From contig JAEMWC010001103.1 of NCBI GenBank assembly GCA_016490735.1, positions 182,501-246,500 on the forward strand: 64,000 nucleotides of DNA. The letters are read 5' to 3'. The notes beneath the pieces are model-generated. The model was not told the origin of the DNA. It worked only from the letters and a program-made list of their open reading frames with translations, and searched no databases. Position numbers and translations under genes: made by a program. Positions 32,101 through 46,600 of the stretch are shown here, piece by piece. This DNA comes from Pachyseris speciosa (lineage: Eukaryota; Cnidaria; Anthozoa; Scleractinia; Pachyseridae). Numbering within the stretch: position 1 is the stretch's first letter; every line of letters starts with the position of its first letter.

Positions 32101-35100
32101 GAAGTTCTGGGAACTGTGGATGTTGTTGTTCTTTACAAAGGACAGGAAAAGGAGGTGTCAACATTGGTCGTGAAGGGGTCTGGACCAAATTTGTTAGTAA
32201 GAGATTGTTTGAAAGATGTGAAGCTCAACTGGAGGAAATTGTTCAAAATAGAGGCTGATGGAAATCAAGCAGAATCTTAACTAAAGACATTGATCACTCA
32301 GAAGTGTGTGAAGAGGGCTTAGGAACTTTCACAGGACCAAAGGCCAGGATTCACGTGGAAGCAGATGCAGTGCCAAAATTCTGCAAAGCACAGCTAGTGC
32401 CATATGCCATGAAGGGAAAGATTGAGGAAGAGTTCAAGAGGTTGCAGGAAGAAGGAACAATTGAACCTGTGCAATTCTCAGAATGGGCAGCCCCATTGCC
32501 AATCCTGAAACCAGACAACTCCATTCGCATCTGTGGTGATTGTAAGACAACTGTCAATCAAGTTTCAAAGGTGGATAATTACCTCATTCCAAAGGGGAGG
32601 ATCTGCTGGCTACCCTAGGTGGTGGAGAGAAATTAACAAAACTGAACTTGAGTCAAGCTTATCAACAGCTACAGCTGGAAGATGAGTCTAACCAGTACAC
32701 TATCATCAACACACACAAACCACTGTTTCAATATAATCCCCTTCCTTATGGAGTCTCGTCTGCCCCTGGTATCTTCCAATGCAACATGGAAAATCTCTTA
32801 CAGAATATTCCTTACATGATTGTCCGGCGGGTAGATGACATCTTGGTGTCAGGTGCAGATGATGATGATCATTTAAGAAACCTGGAGGAAGTCTTGAAAC
32901 GTCTTGCAGAAGCTGGATTGCGATTGTAGAAAGGAAAGTATGTGTTTATGGAATCTCAAGTGACTTACCTGGGTCACTGAGTTAGCAAGGAAGGTATTCA
33001 ACCTATGGAGGATAAAGTGGATGCAATCACCAATGCACCACCTCTGACGAATGTGTCAGACCTCAAGTCTTATCTGGGCATGATAAGTTATTAGCAGAAA
33101 TTCCTGCCAAATTTGTCAAGCGTGTTGGCCCCACTACACAAATTACTCAACAGTAAGATTAGTTGGCATTGGGGAAAAGAACAGCAGCAGGCATTTGAAC
33201 AGTGTAAGGCAGAGAGAAATTACTCCAATCTGGAGAGAGAGAGTCACTCGCAGTCATTTTTGGTGTGAAGAATGCCATCAATACTTGTATGGCAGACAGT
33301 TTGCACTAGAGACTGACTACAAGCCTCTCGAATCTTTGTTTAATGAGAAGAAGGCTATACCCGCCATGACAGCTGCTTGAATTCTATGCTGGGCATTGAT
33401 ACTAGCTGCGTACGATTACACCATCAAGTGCAAACCATGGAAGGAACACTGCAATGCTGATGCCCTCAGTAGACTGCCATTGCCAGTTAAACCCCAGATG
33501 ATGCCAGTTCCAGCTGAAACTGTGGACAATGGAGCTTCTTAATTCTACACCAGTGGATGTTAAAGAAATCAAGCAGGAACCAGATCTGATTCCCCACTTT
33601 CTCAAGTAGTGAAGTTTGTATAGTATGGTTGGCCTTCCAGTAACACAGATGAAGCACTCCAACCATAATTCATGAGGAAAGAAGAATTAAGTATCAAGAT
33701 GGGTGTCTTCTATGGGGAAATCGTGTGGTAGTACCCCCAAAAGCAAGAGAAAGAGTGGTAGAAGAGACATATCCTGGCATTTGTCATATGAAGTCATTAG
33801 CTAGAAGTTACGTATGGTGGCCAAGGATGGATTTAGAGATGAAAGCGCGAAACTGTGAGGTCTGGCAAGTAAACAAGAAATTGCCACCTGAAGCCCCCTT
33901 ACATCCCTGGGAGTGGCCTCATAAGCCTTGGGTTCGGCTTCACCAAGACTATGCTGGTCCATTTCTTGGCAAAATGTTCCTCATGGTAGTTGATGCACAC
34001 TCAAAGTGGATAGAGGCTTTCTCATCCAGTGCTATCAGTGAGAAGTTAAGAATTGCCTTTTCTACCCATGGCCTTCCAGAAATGGTGGTGACATAAAACG
34101 GCGGCAACTTTAAATCAGAACCACACCCTATCATCCCTCATCAAATGGTCCAGAGTATCACGTTTTCTAAGCAGATACTGAATCACACCTCAGACGACAA
34201 CTGAAGTCTCGCCTGCTGAATTACTGCTAGGCAGAAAACCAAAATTGAGATTGGATCCTCTCTACCCAGAAATTGGTGGGAAAGTGCATGGTAGTCAAAT
34301 GTCACAGAAGCAGAGGCATGATTTACATGTTAAAGAGCGTACCATGATTGAAGGAAACCAGGTCTATGCCAGGAACTTTGGTCAAGTTTCACAGTGGGTA
34401 CCTGGAGTTGTAAGACAGTGAAAAGGTCCTACAACATATGAAGTTACAGAGATCTTATGAACATCCATCTGTTACTCCTTCAGAAGTTCAGGAAATCATT
34501 GCATCAGAGTCAGAAGAGCCAAATCCTACTGTCCAGCCTGTGGAAGACCACACTGTGAGTCCAGAGGCGACCACTCATATTGTGCCTGGTACAACTGAAC
34601 CTGCTGATGTCCAAGGGAACAGTGATAGACGTTATCCAATGAGGAACCAACATCCTCCTGGATATTTGAGAATCTATGTTTCTAAGTGACTTTGTTTCAA
34701 GTTTGCTAAGACTAAGTCAAAAGACTCTCAAGGACTTGATTTTGTTTGTTATTTGGTTTTTCATCTAAGTGGGGGAGTGTAGAAAAGTCTTGTTTGTGTC
34801 AGCTATGTAACTGCTCCTCCAGTAGTTTTATTGAGAGAAAGTTTAGCGACCATGTGCTTTTGTGGTTGAGTATGGATTAAACAAGCTATTGATTATTTGG
34901 TTGTGGTTTAATGGTGTGGGAATATTGCAGGAACCCGTCAAGTTTTTCTGTCCCAGGTGTCGATGCCCAAAAGGGCCTTGTCCCAAGAAAACCTGTCAAC
35001 TTTGTTGTTCCCAAGTGTTGATTCCCCAGAAGAGCTTCGTCCCAAAGGAACCTGTCAAGTTTGTCTGTCAATGCCTGAAAAGGACTTCGTCCCAAGTGTC

Positions 35101-38100
35101 GATGCCCCAGAAGAGCAAGGGAACCTGTCAAGTTTGTCTGTCCCAAGTGTCCATGCACCCGAAGAGCCTGGTCCTAAGGGAAGGATGTGCTGTACTGGCT
35201 TAGTCCCAAGGAAACCTGTCAAGTTTGTCTGTTGTGTTCATTTTAGTTTCAAAGTGCATATGAAGCGAAATTTTTCATTAGCTTGTTTGAAAGAGCTTTC
35301 AAAATGATGAAGAATGGCGTTTATTTTATTGTGATAGCACTCTTGGTTGCTGAGTTATTCAAGGTTTTTCATTTATGCAAATTAGAGGACTTGTGACGTC
35401 ACAAGGTGGACACAAAATGAAGTAAAATCACAAAATATGGAATATCTGTGCAAATACTGAAAATACACGGAAAATACACTTGAAAATACACGGATCAGGA
35501 GGTACTTTTAATGCCGTCCTTTTGAAGACCTCAGTGTCTGTGTAAGATTATGTCAAGCTTAAGATAGGATGGCCAGTCATTATAATGCAAGGCTTTAAAA
35601 ACAGTATTAAGTAGTTGATTCTTTCTGCGTTCCTTTATTGGCATCCATCCTAGTTTGATTGAATCAAGCATATGCACATAGCACCTGAGAACGAAACCTG
35701 TCGTGGCTGACTGGACACATGTTGTAGGCGCTTTATTTTAATAAGTATTCCGGGATTGGATGACTAACAATGTCATTGTAGTCAATTTTCAATAAAATCA
35801 GGTATTCTGCTAGTTGCTTTTGGACATGGAAGGGATCTAAGTGCTTTAATTTTCTAATTACAGCCAGAGATCTTTGAGGTTATCGAGAATTTGAGACAAA
35901 AATGATTGAAATCAAGGTCATGGAAATTGTTTGTGCCACTTAATTAATGACGTGGACATTAAAGCTAACTTAAATTAAGAGTGAATTTGTAACATTCGTG
36001 TCAATTTCATGAGGTGTTAATTTCCTATAACAATAAAAGTATTCATGATTTTCCCTACCTGAGATTCCAGTATTGAATTGATTTGATCTTCTTCCTACAG
36101 AAAATTGAAGAAAAATCATTTTAATATTTAATTCTAATTAGATTAAAGCCATTGGAAATTTCATGTCAGTTAGGTGGTAATTGCCTCCTACATCTTAGCA
36201 GTTACATCCTGAATTGGACTGAGTTGAGCTGAATTGGACTGAGATTTAAATGAATGTAAGTGTTTTTATCATTATAATCTTAATAAGAAGTCACATACTC
36301 TTTCCATCAGATCAAGTATCTCCGGTTCCTCCAGTGGTTCATCATGCCTCACCACCTTTTGTCTCCTTTGGATTGTGAAGTGGAGAGGCACATCATCCAT
36401 TGACCCTGCCAGTCATATACCTCCTGCCATTTACAAAGACAAATATCATGTAATTACATTCTGTCTTATATGAAAATACATACAATTTTAGCTGTTGATT
36501 CTCATTTCATGATTCATTGGCAGTGAGTCTAGCCTGTTCCAGGCTCTCAGATATTTGAGGTGAGCGTGTGACAATGAGCCAGTCCCGTGTGATTTTCTTC
36601 CCTCATTGTTTGCTTTTTGCTCTTCGATCCCAACAGTGGAACAGGCTACAGTGAGTCATTTGACACCTTCAGCAAGAATTATTTCTACGAGGTTTAACCA
36701 AAGTTCATGGGAAGGTGACATTTAAAACTGAAACATTAGATGGTAAAAGTGATCTTTTTCTCTGCCAACACATAGATTCTCTCGAAGCAAAATTCACCAT
36801 TCCTGTTGGTAATGGTTACTAAGTTGACAATGCACAGCAAATTTTCAAAAGTTCCATTAATTTCAATGAAACATATCTTAAAATTTCAACTTGGAGTATA
36901 TAAGTGTACCTGGAACAGGGCATTCTTTCTAAATGTCCTCCCTATTCTTTTGGAGTCCTTGAGGCGGAGGATTATTTTAATCCCTTCACTGGGTGATTGC
37001 TCTACTCTTAGCTTTCTTGCCTCTCTTATCTGCATACAGCAAACAGGGATACAATAATATTATTATCTTTTAGACATATAAAATATGGGTGTAATCCATC
37101 TGTTTAAGAACATGCATAATAGTCAGCTGGTTAGATTGGTCTAAAAAATTAATTCAGCATTTAAATTTGAGGATGATGTCAAGTTCAAATCCCAAGAAAG
37201 TCAGCTACTGTACCTCACCTGAAAATGTATGGAATACTTCTGACGAGTCAGTTAAGCTTCTGCATGAAAGTACCACCCTCACCACCCTCATATTTTTCAT
37301 GCCCGCTTTATTGTGCTCGTTTTATTGTTCACGGAAACAAAGAAGATTGGGTTCTTTTGTTTCTGTTGTACGATTGACGCTGAGTTAACTTTTTGGACTA
37401 GTTCTTCTCAAAACCAAATCAAAATCATTGAAAAAGATACCTGGGCGATGTTGTGTGAATCAAGGATTGAGGTCACATGCAAAGAGGTATACTTTCTAGT
37501 TACCAATCCCTTGAAATTTTAATTTCATGGCACTTACAGTCTTCTTCTCATTATCTCATCTCTGAATTTCGGATCCTTTAATTATGTTAGACAATCTTCT
37601 TGTACCATTGGTATCATATTGAAAACTACCAAAATTACTGAAACTATAATGTCAAGCTGATTAGAATTTTCCATTAATTTTTTTGTAAGTCACATTTTTC
37701 AGTGTTTCAATTTATTGACCATTAAACTCATCACCAACAGATGAGCTGGGCACAGAACTAACGGTGCTATTATTAGAAGCAGAACAAGGTGGCATGAGCA
37801 AGGTGAAAAAAATACTAAATATTTTTTGAATTTAGAAAAACGCCAAAACATATATTTCGAAACTTAAAACCCAAGATGGTCTTGAAATAACGAATGCAGA
37901 TGAAATTTTAAAATGTCAAAAGTTATTTTATAAAAACCTTTACACGGCTGTACCTCGTGAAAACCTTAATGATAAAATGTTCTTTGAAAACCCAAACCTT
38001 CCTAAATTGAACGAAGTCGAACTGGAAGAATTAGAAAGACCACTGACGAAGGAAGAGTGTTTTGAAACCCTAAAATCGAGCTCCAAAGGTAAATGTCCAG

Positions 38101-40578
38101 GAAGTGATGGATTTACAGTAGAATTTTATCTACATTTCTGGCCCATACTAGGGGAGGAAATGGTTCAAAGCTTCAATCAAGCCTTGATATATGGTCATCT
38201 CAATATAACCCAGAGACAAGGAATAATCAAAGTTGTGCCCAAGAAACGAAAAAATAGGCTTTACTTAGAAAACTGGAGACCATTATCCCTTCTTAATATC
38301 GACTACAAAATAGCAACGAAGACTATAGCAGGTAGAATTTCTAAAGTTCTTCCCAAACTAATACACGAAGACCAAACCGGATATGTTAAAGACCGTTACA
38401 TCGGCCAAAACATAAGGCTAGTTAAAGACATAATGAAATTAACATCTTTACACAACATTCCCGGTATGGCCATTTTCATCGATTTCAAAAAAGCCTTTGA
38501 TTCTGTAGATTGGAATTTCCTTGCTAAAGTTCTGGAAGCCTTCAACTTTGGTCCTCAAATCCAAAAGTGGATTAAGGTGTTCTATACCGACACTAGCAGC
38601 TGTGTTATTAACAATGGGCACGCTTCGGAGTTTTTTAACCTGCAAAGAGGAGTTAGACAAGGCTGTCCTCTATCTGGTATTCTCTTTGTTCTTTGTGCGG
38701 AAATTTTAGCTCAGGCAATCAGAAATAGTAATAATATTAAGGGAATACAAATCTATAACAAGGAATATAAAATATCACAATATGCGGATGATACTACTGC
38801 CTTCGTGTCCGATGTATCTTCAGCGGAAAACGTTTTTGAAATATTGCGCATTTTCCGAGACGTTTCAGGTTTAGAATTAAACAAGTCCAAAACTGAAGGA
38901 ATGTGGCTAGGGTCGTGTAGATACAACACTTCGACACCTTTTGATATAGCCTGGCCTTCGGAACCTATATATGCACTAGGAATCTATTTCACTTATAATG
39001 AACACATTTCCTTCCAAAAAAACTTTGAGGAAAAATTAATCTCAATGAAGAAACTTTTAAATCTTTGGCGGACAAGAAATCTTACACTGTATGGTCGAAT
39101 AACCATTCTTAAAAGCCTTGCTCTCTCCAAGCTAGTCTACAATACATCAGTACTCACCTTCCCTTTAGAATTTGCAGCTTTGGTTAAAACGGCTATCTCT
39201 GAGTTTGTTTGGAATACCAAACCTAAAATCAAACACGCCACAATGATTGGTCCGAAAATTAAAGGTGGCCTAGACCTGCCAGATTTCGAAACAATGAACA
39301 ACGCCCTTAAGGTCACTTGGATAAAAAGACTAAACGAAAGTGGCGGTAATGCAAGTTGGAGCCACATACCTCTTTCGCTTTTAAAAGAGGTAGGAGGTTC
39401 GTTTTTATTCGAATGCAACTATGATCTAGAATGTCTTAAAGTGTCTATCCCCATTAAATTTTACAAAGACATCTTGTATACCTGGCAAACGATAAACCAA
39501 CATATTCCAGAAAACAAAGAACAAATACTAAACGAAATCCTGTGGAATAATCGCTTTATTAAAGTTGAAAAGTTCTCTGTCTATTACCAATGTTGGCATA
39601 AAGCAGGAGTGATCAGGGTCAAAGATATTTTTTGTGAAAACAACTTCTTAACTTTCAATGACTTTTGCCGCAAGTTCACTATCAAAACCAATTTCCTCAC
39701 ATATTACGGATTATGCAATTCAATTCCCCAAAAATGGATTCGCTTGTTAAAAAAATCTAACGCAAGCACACCTACGAATTTAGAAAACGTGGGGAAAATA
39801 CCTTTAAGCAAGCTTTCCTGCAAATCAGCTTCTCGAATTCTTATCAGTCAGAAATTTGAGCCTCCTACAGCTGAGAGAAGGATGTTGCAAGCGAACCTAG
39901 ACAAGCAAGCAATCAGCATTATTTATAATATTCCCTTCAAAGTGACCAAGGATACAAGACTCGCCATTTTTCAATTTAAAATTGTGCACCACATCTTGCC
40001 AACTAATGCCACTCTTTTCAGAGATAAAATCATACAACATGATAAATGTCATCTCTGTGACCAAAAGCAAACCCTGAACCATCTTTTTGTTGCTTGCTCG
40101 GATGTGCAAACCTTCTGGCAAAGCTTTTCTCGCTGGTGGAATGTTAAGAATGACGATTCTATCACCTTAAACGATGAAACCATAATCTACGGCTTTACAA
40201 ACGATTTTAGACAACAACTCGGCTTAAACCTATGCTTGATAATTGCCAAGTATTACATTTATTGTGCTTCAAGGAATGAAGAAAATTACTTCTTCGAAGC
40301 CTTCCTTGCTTACCTTAAAAGCAAATTATTTATAGAGAAGAGTAAATGCAAATCGCAAATTAATTTATGAAAACAATGTTTTCACAGTACCAAACGACAC
40401 GTACATGTGTGTGTGTTTCTGTTTCCGTTTTTCTTCTCTCCGTTTTTGGTCTCAAGTATCGTAAGTAGAATTGCTGTATTTTTATTTGCGTATTGTAAAT
40501 AGCTGTTAATATCTGTCAATTAATAAGTTATGTATGTACGTATTGTAATAAGGCATGATATTCAAATAAAAAAGTTGG

Positions 40579-40609
<31 letters not shown>

Positions 40610-43600
40610 AGATGAGCTGGGGCGTTGGGGCCTACAAAGGTGGTGGAGCCGGGCACTGCTCTAGCATGAGGAGGAGGTATCCATGGCAACCCTGCGAGCA
40701 GCCACTGCCAGGCACCGTCACACTGAACAAACACAGTGGAATACTTACCGACCAATACTTAACAGGCCCTTACCTCAAGAGGGAGGGAGGGAGGGAGGGA
40801 TGGGAAGGCACAAAATGGCACACAAACAGCAAGCTATTGCAAAAACACTTTGCAACAAACTGCAAGTCACGAGCAGCCCCTGCTAAAAGCATCGGGCCAC
40901 CCCTAGCATAGCTGGAGAAACTGCTGACCAGCATTGCTTCGAGGTCAACTTTGCCTAAATTACATTTAGCCATATTTAATTTAAGTGCAATATGAAGGGG
41001 GATGTGGGTACATGTACCCATGATCCCTTAATTGTTTTTTTTATTTTATCCCTTGTTTCCCACTAATAAAACCACTTGTTCCCTAAAATGTTTTAAGTGA
41101 AATGGTAACCTGCTGTGTCTTCTCTTTGTCTTGCTTTGTCTTGTCCTTGTCAGTTTCATCGTCCACACCCTTCTCATCCTTGTAGTGGGACTTTTTTGTT
41201 TTCTTCATCAATAGCCCGGCTTAAGTCAAGTTCTTGCTCTTTCCTTTCCCTTTGCCATTTTGCAAGTTGTTCCCTGTGAGTACCAAAATTCAAATTTTTC
41301 TCAAATTGTTGTTGTTTCTTTTGAGCTAAACCCCAAGCTTTTCCAAATTGGTTCTATAGATCTCACCTTTCAATATTCAGGCCTTCAATCATGATTTTCA
41401 CCCTGTCATTAACGGACTCTGGTTGACATTTGTTGAGTCTGGACCTGATGCACAATTAAAATTAACTCATTTTTATTAGCTAATTATACTGCATTGTTTC
41501 TCTCTTTACCCAGGTACCGGTGAGCAGTTAACTTTAAAGATGGATAACTCAGTATATTGGCACGTCCACATATTCAGAAGTGCACTACAGAAACTAGATG
41601 CTAGCGGTGGTCTTTTACTTATAGGTATTATATATTTCATTTTATTTCTGTCATTATGTCAGTTTTTATTTTATTTGAATCTACTCGTTATTTTCTTTGC
41701 ACGGAGTTAAATTTCAGTTAGTTTCTTCAGTCTGAATTTTATTAGTATGCTTTATGAGAAAATGGTATACTAACTACATTTATCAGCCCCTTTCTCTGTA
41801 AGGAACGTAAGGATCCTACTGTAATCATATTTGTGATCACTTAAGTATCAAATTGTTAATGAAGAAAGTATGGATTATGTTTTATCGTGACTGTATCGAT
41901 CATTAGATATATTGATTATTAGCCACGTGTTTCACCTTCAATCCTCTCAATAAAGACTGGGTTTTGACCTGGTGACGGGGCCAGTAATATCGTTTGGTCT
42001 TCCTGACCATTTCCATATAACTTGAGGACTGTTTCATGATAAAAAAGGAGGTAAATATCAATTAATAAACGAAAAAAAAAAAAAAAAGAAAAATAAAAGT
42101 ATTAAGATGTATTGAACATATTCAAACACATTACAAATATCAACTTACTTCTAAAGAGGATTTTATTAAGAAAGAAGCATGCTTAGTTCCTGACAAAATT
42201 TACGTAACAGAAGATGAATTCTATGTATGCTTGAGAAACCTGGGAATTTTTTAGCCTACCTTTCTGGCCATCTTCTGAAGAAGTTTCTGCTCCCCAGAAG
42301 AACCACTCTTCATTATTAGATCCTTCAATCACCCATTGAAGTGCCCTGAGAATATGATTATAATTAAGTGACCACTGAAGATTACATATACAATTAGATT
42401 GTTCATCTCCACTTCCAAAATAAGCTTGTTTTAGTGAAAGGATGAATGGCTTAGGAAAGCAGTTGTTCTTTGTATAGCTCATGTGACAAGTTTAGAATAT
42501 GGCGACCCCAAACCATGGTCTTTTTCATTGTTTTTTTTTTTTGGATAAAATGGTCTTTAGATGCAACTTTGTTCAAGTCTTTGCATTCTGTTAAAATAAG
42601 TGTCTAGCATGAAACACTATGGTGGCCGAGGACTGCCACTAAGTTTTGAGGTCCATTTTTGCTTTTTTTAAGCAAATAAACGTGAAACAAAATGAAAATA
42701 AAAATTAAAATCAAATACAAATGCAATGCAATATAAAAGAAAATGTAAATAAAGTCAAAGTCAAATGCAATTAAATGTAAAACAAAAAGCAAAGTACAAA
42801 TCAAAATCAAACTTGATTCAAATTAAAATTGAATACATTTTTAAATTCGAAGTTAAAGTAAATTAAAATTGAATACACTTGGAAAAGATAATGTAAAACA
42901 AAATTAGTGGCAGCGCTCGGCCATGCGAAAATTTACTTTCGTTTGAAAAATTATTTCACATGGCCGAGCGCTGCCACTACCATGATGCTTCGCGCGCTTC
43001 AATGCTTCGAGAACCGGAGCAACTACAGAACTCACGGCCAAATTTTGAGTGCTTGTCGGTGGCTCGCCGGCTCGACAGTCGCTTCAGAGCTATGAGAACG
43101 AGGTAGATATACTAAAGAGTGGCTCGATAGCTCGCCGGCTCTGCAGAGGCTTGAGTGCTGAAGAACGAGGTAAATATGTTTTGGAGAGTGGCTTGGTGAC
43201 TCGATGGCTCGGTAATGACTAGCAAGCCACCGAGCTGGGACAAAACCCTACAAAATTGGCCCTGGCCTGTATCCTGTAGTTAAGCCAAATCCATGGTAGT
43301 CTCCTTCGCGGCCCGGTTTCCGTTGTGTGACATCCCAAAAACTAAAGCGACTAGCGAGCCGGCGAGCCACCGAGCCACTCTAGTATTTCTACCTCGCCTC
43401 GTTCTATACACTAAAGACCACTAAAGAGTGGCTCGGTGGTCCGCCGGTTCGATTCGCTAGTCGCTTTAGTGCTTTAAGAACGAGGTAGATATACAGATAT
43501 ACTTAAGACCACTAAAAGCTCGCCAGCTCGCTAGTCGCTTCAGTGCGGCTCGGTGGCTGGCTAATCGCTTTAGTTTATTGAGATGTCACGCAACGGAAAC

Positions 43601-46600
43601 TGGGCTGCGAATCTGAGACTACTATCGATTCGGCTTCACTACAAGATACAGACTAGGACCAATTTTGTAGGGTTTTTCTCCCAGCCCGGTGGCTTGCCAG
43701 TCATTACCGAGCCATCGAGTCACCAAGCCACTCTCCAAAACATATTTACCCCGTTCTTCAGCACTCAAGCCTCTGCAGAGCCGGCGAGCTATCGAGCCAC
43801 TCTTAAGTAGATCTACCTCGTTCTCAAAGCTCTGAAGCGACTGTCCAGCCGGCGAGCCACCGACAAACACTCAAAATTTGGCCGTGAGTTCTGTAGTTGC
43901 TCCGGTTCTCGAAGCATTGAAGCGCGCGAAGCATCATGGTAGTGGCAGCGCTCGGCCATGTGAAATAATTTTTCAAACGAAAGTAAATTTTCGCAAGGCC
44001 GAGCGCTGCCACTAATTTTGTTTTACATTATCTTTTCCAAGTGTATTCAATTTTAATTTACTTTAACTTCGAATTTAAAAATGTATTCAATTTTAATTTG
44101 AATCAAGTTTGATTTTGATTTGTACTTTGCTTTTTGTTTTACATTTAATTGCATTTGACTTTGACTTTATTTACATTTTCTTTTATATTGCATTGCATTT
44201 GTATTTGATTTTAAATTTTATTTTCATTTTGTTTCACGTTTATTTGCTTAAAAAAAGCAAAAATGGACCTCAAAACTTAGTGGCAGTCCTCGGCCACCAT
44301 AAAACACCAACCTTAGCATGTCTTCCCTAAACCCACTCTGGCTGCTGGGGTTTAAAAGAATAGCAATTATAGGCTTCCTGCACTCACGTGCCTGCCAGCG
44401 TACCTATAGTAGAAACATTCAAGCAACTGTTTTACGATTGAGGTAACAAATTGATCTCAGAAAAAAAGCTAAGTGAAAGTCTGTTTTGGTTGTTCCACCC
44501 ACAAAAACAAAAGAAAAAAATGGTTGTGAATTTGTAAATGAAATCAAAGTAACATTGTTAGTAAGGTGGTCATATAACTATATTGCATTGTTTTCTTCGA
44601 CACAATTTCAAAAAAACACTTTTAAAAATAAATTGTATTTGGTTACCTCTTCAAATGTGTGCTGCAGAAGTGGTGGCATCTCCATGTCTACATTGTTGCA
44701 GACCTCTGCCAAGATGGTTTCGCAGCGGGAAACTTCATTTGTCCTTGAAGGTCTGCTGGAAATGCCTATGACAAAAAAACAAGTTAAAATGTAATTTTGA
44801 AAGGGTAGGAGTTTTTGAAGCAACAATAAACAATAAAAGGTATAAAAGGCAGTTTGATGTTCAGACAGGTATGAGTTGAAAACTATCCGGTATATTAATA
44901 AAGCAACATTAAGGTACTTTCCCTTTTTTTCTATTTTAATTTATTTTATTTTCACAATAAATGAATATTTTGTGTGCAAACATCCCAAAAAATTAACATT
45001 AACTTAGCCATACTTCCACTGTCTTCAGCAAGAAGATCAGAAAGGGTAATATCCACTCTCTTCTTGTTTAGACAGAACAAAATTATTTCTAGAACTGCAT
45101 GTATCGAACAAAATCAAAGAGACAATCATATAGACTGAATCAATATGTCCCAATTACACTTATTTAAATTTACTTTCAGTGTACCTCCTAGGCCATAGGA
45201 AGAAAGGTCCTCTGTAACTGTCCCAACTGTTAAAAAAACATTTAGGCATAAGAATAATATTGGCAAAGTTATGTTGTTTAGAAATAAAATGAAGTAGATG
45301 CATATCTGCTTTCACTCATGAATTCTAAGTATTTTGTGACGCTTTCATGGGACTTTTGTGCAATCAAAAATGGAATGTAGAAATTTTCTGCTTTTTCATT
45401 AGTGACTGGATTAAAATTTGAGCTGTCTCTTGTTCTTTCTTTTTAACTGCCTATTTCATACATTTTTATTCCTCAGAGTGTATACAGGGGGGTGGGTGTC
45501 CTATGCCATGTAAAAATGAAAAGACCTGCCAAGAAACAAAATTATAACAATTGGAATTGATAACCCACCTCCGGTGGAGAATGGGGATGTAGCCCCACTT
45601 TAAAATATCCTGGCTACACCCTTGTTCCATTGTTGAATTTTTGGGGAATTTTCATTTATTTGGTTTTTCCCTTGAAAGTCCTTAATCCATGAAACAAAAT
45701 CTAAAATTAAAATTTCTAATGGTCTAATCAAATCAACAGAAAGGAAATAGTGTTTAATTAATCCTACTGTTTTTTTGTTGTTTAATTAACTCTGTGCATA
45801 TCCCCTAGGGAATCCCGTGGAATAAACTTTGACATTTAACAATAATAATAAAAATAACAAAATAAGCAATACACTTCATAAAATAAAGACTGATCTTGTG
45901 GAGATCCCATTTTCCTTGGCATGGGCCACATTTTGGCAAACCTGATGTAAGAGTTAAAACCAAAACGGAAAATTCTATTAAGAAAAAAAATGTCTGCATT
46001 TCCTCTTCAAACATATTACAATGAAATCAATTCTCTGGCCTAACTGTATTTACCTCGAATTCCATCTGCATAAAAGGGTTCCTCGTGGTACCTGGAATCT
46101 ACTAGCAATATAAACATGTTGCAACAATAAATGTTAGTGGTACTGAAGCGAAAAGTTAACTAATCTACACATAAGACTCATCTGATATACACTTTCTAAT
46201 ATCAGCCAGCCGTATTGGACAGTAATATTATTTAACATACAGTTGAACCTCGATTATCCAGACATCAATCATCCGGACTACTTTCTCTTTTTCCGTAGTT
46301 CTTGAATATTAATAAATCATTGACACGTATATTTGAAACATATTTGATTTTCTTTCAAGCATTGAGCCTGTCGAAGCACTGGTACATATTGTAAGTAAAG
46401 TGCATTCACCTGAGTTCTGATTGCATTGGTTGAGGCTTATTTTGTAGACTGAGAGCAGTCCCTTTCTGAATAGTGTTGAGGGCACGCGAAATACATGTAT
46501 TCGAGGGAAAAAGCTGAAAACCATTTCGCACAACCTCTCAACTACCTAGAAAAGGACAGCTAGCAGTCCCTTTTGAATTTTCAATCTCCTAATTAATTCA

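Larger units (their letters stand above)
30910..34929 (+). mobile_element. Ty3/gypsy LTR retrotransposon, degraded
   Basis: LTRs 30910-31061 and 34778-34929 (152 bp each, TG..CA) are flanked by the 5 bp duplication GGAAC (30905-30909, 34930-34934). A primer-site-like TTTGGCGATGAGG follows the left LTR and a purine tract AAGTGGGGGAG precedes the right one. Remnants in order are gag (31080-31700), protease with an A/S-GA-like VDAGATT (31950), reverse transcriptase (32300-32930, VDD box at ~32835), RNase H (33290) and integrase (33720-34090). Multiple stops and frameshifts break every ORF, and the integrase zinc finger has lost a Cys. The LTRs differ at about ten sites, so it is not recent. It sits within the 59 bp array. 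Confidence 0.9.

Noticed and set aside
42907..44012. 62-residue ORF pair as a conserved gene
   Set aside because: It is the mirrored arm of a foldback element and overlaps its hairpins.
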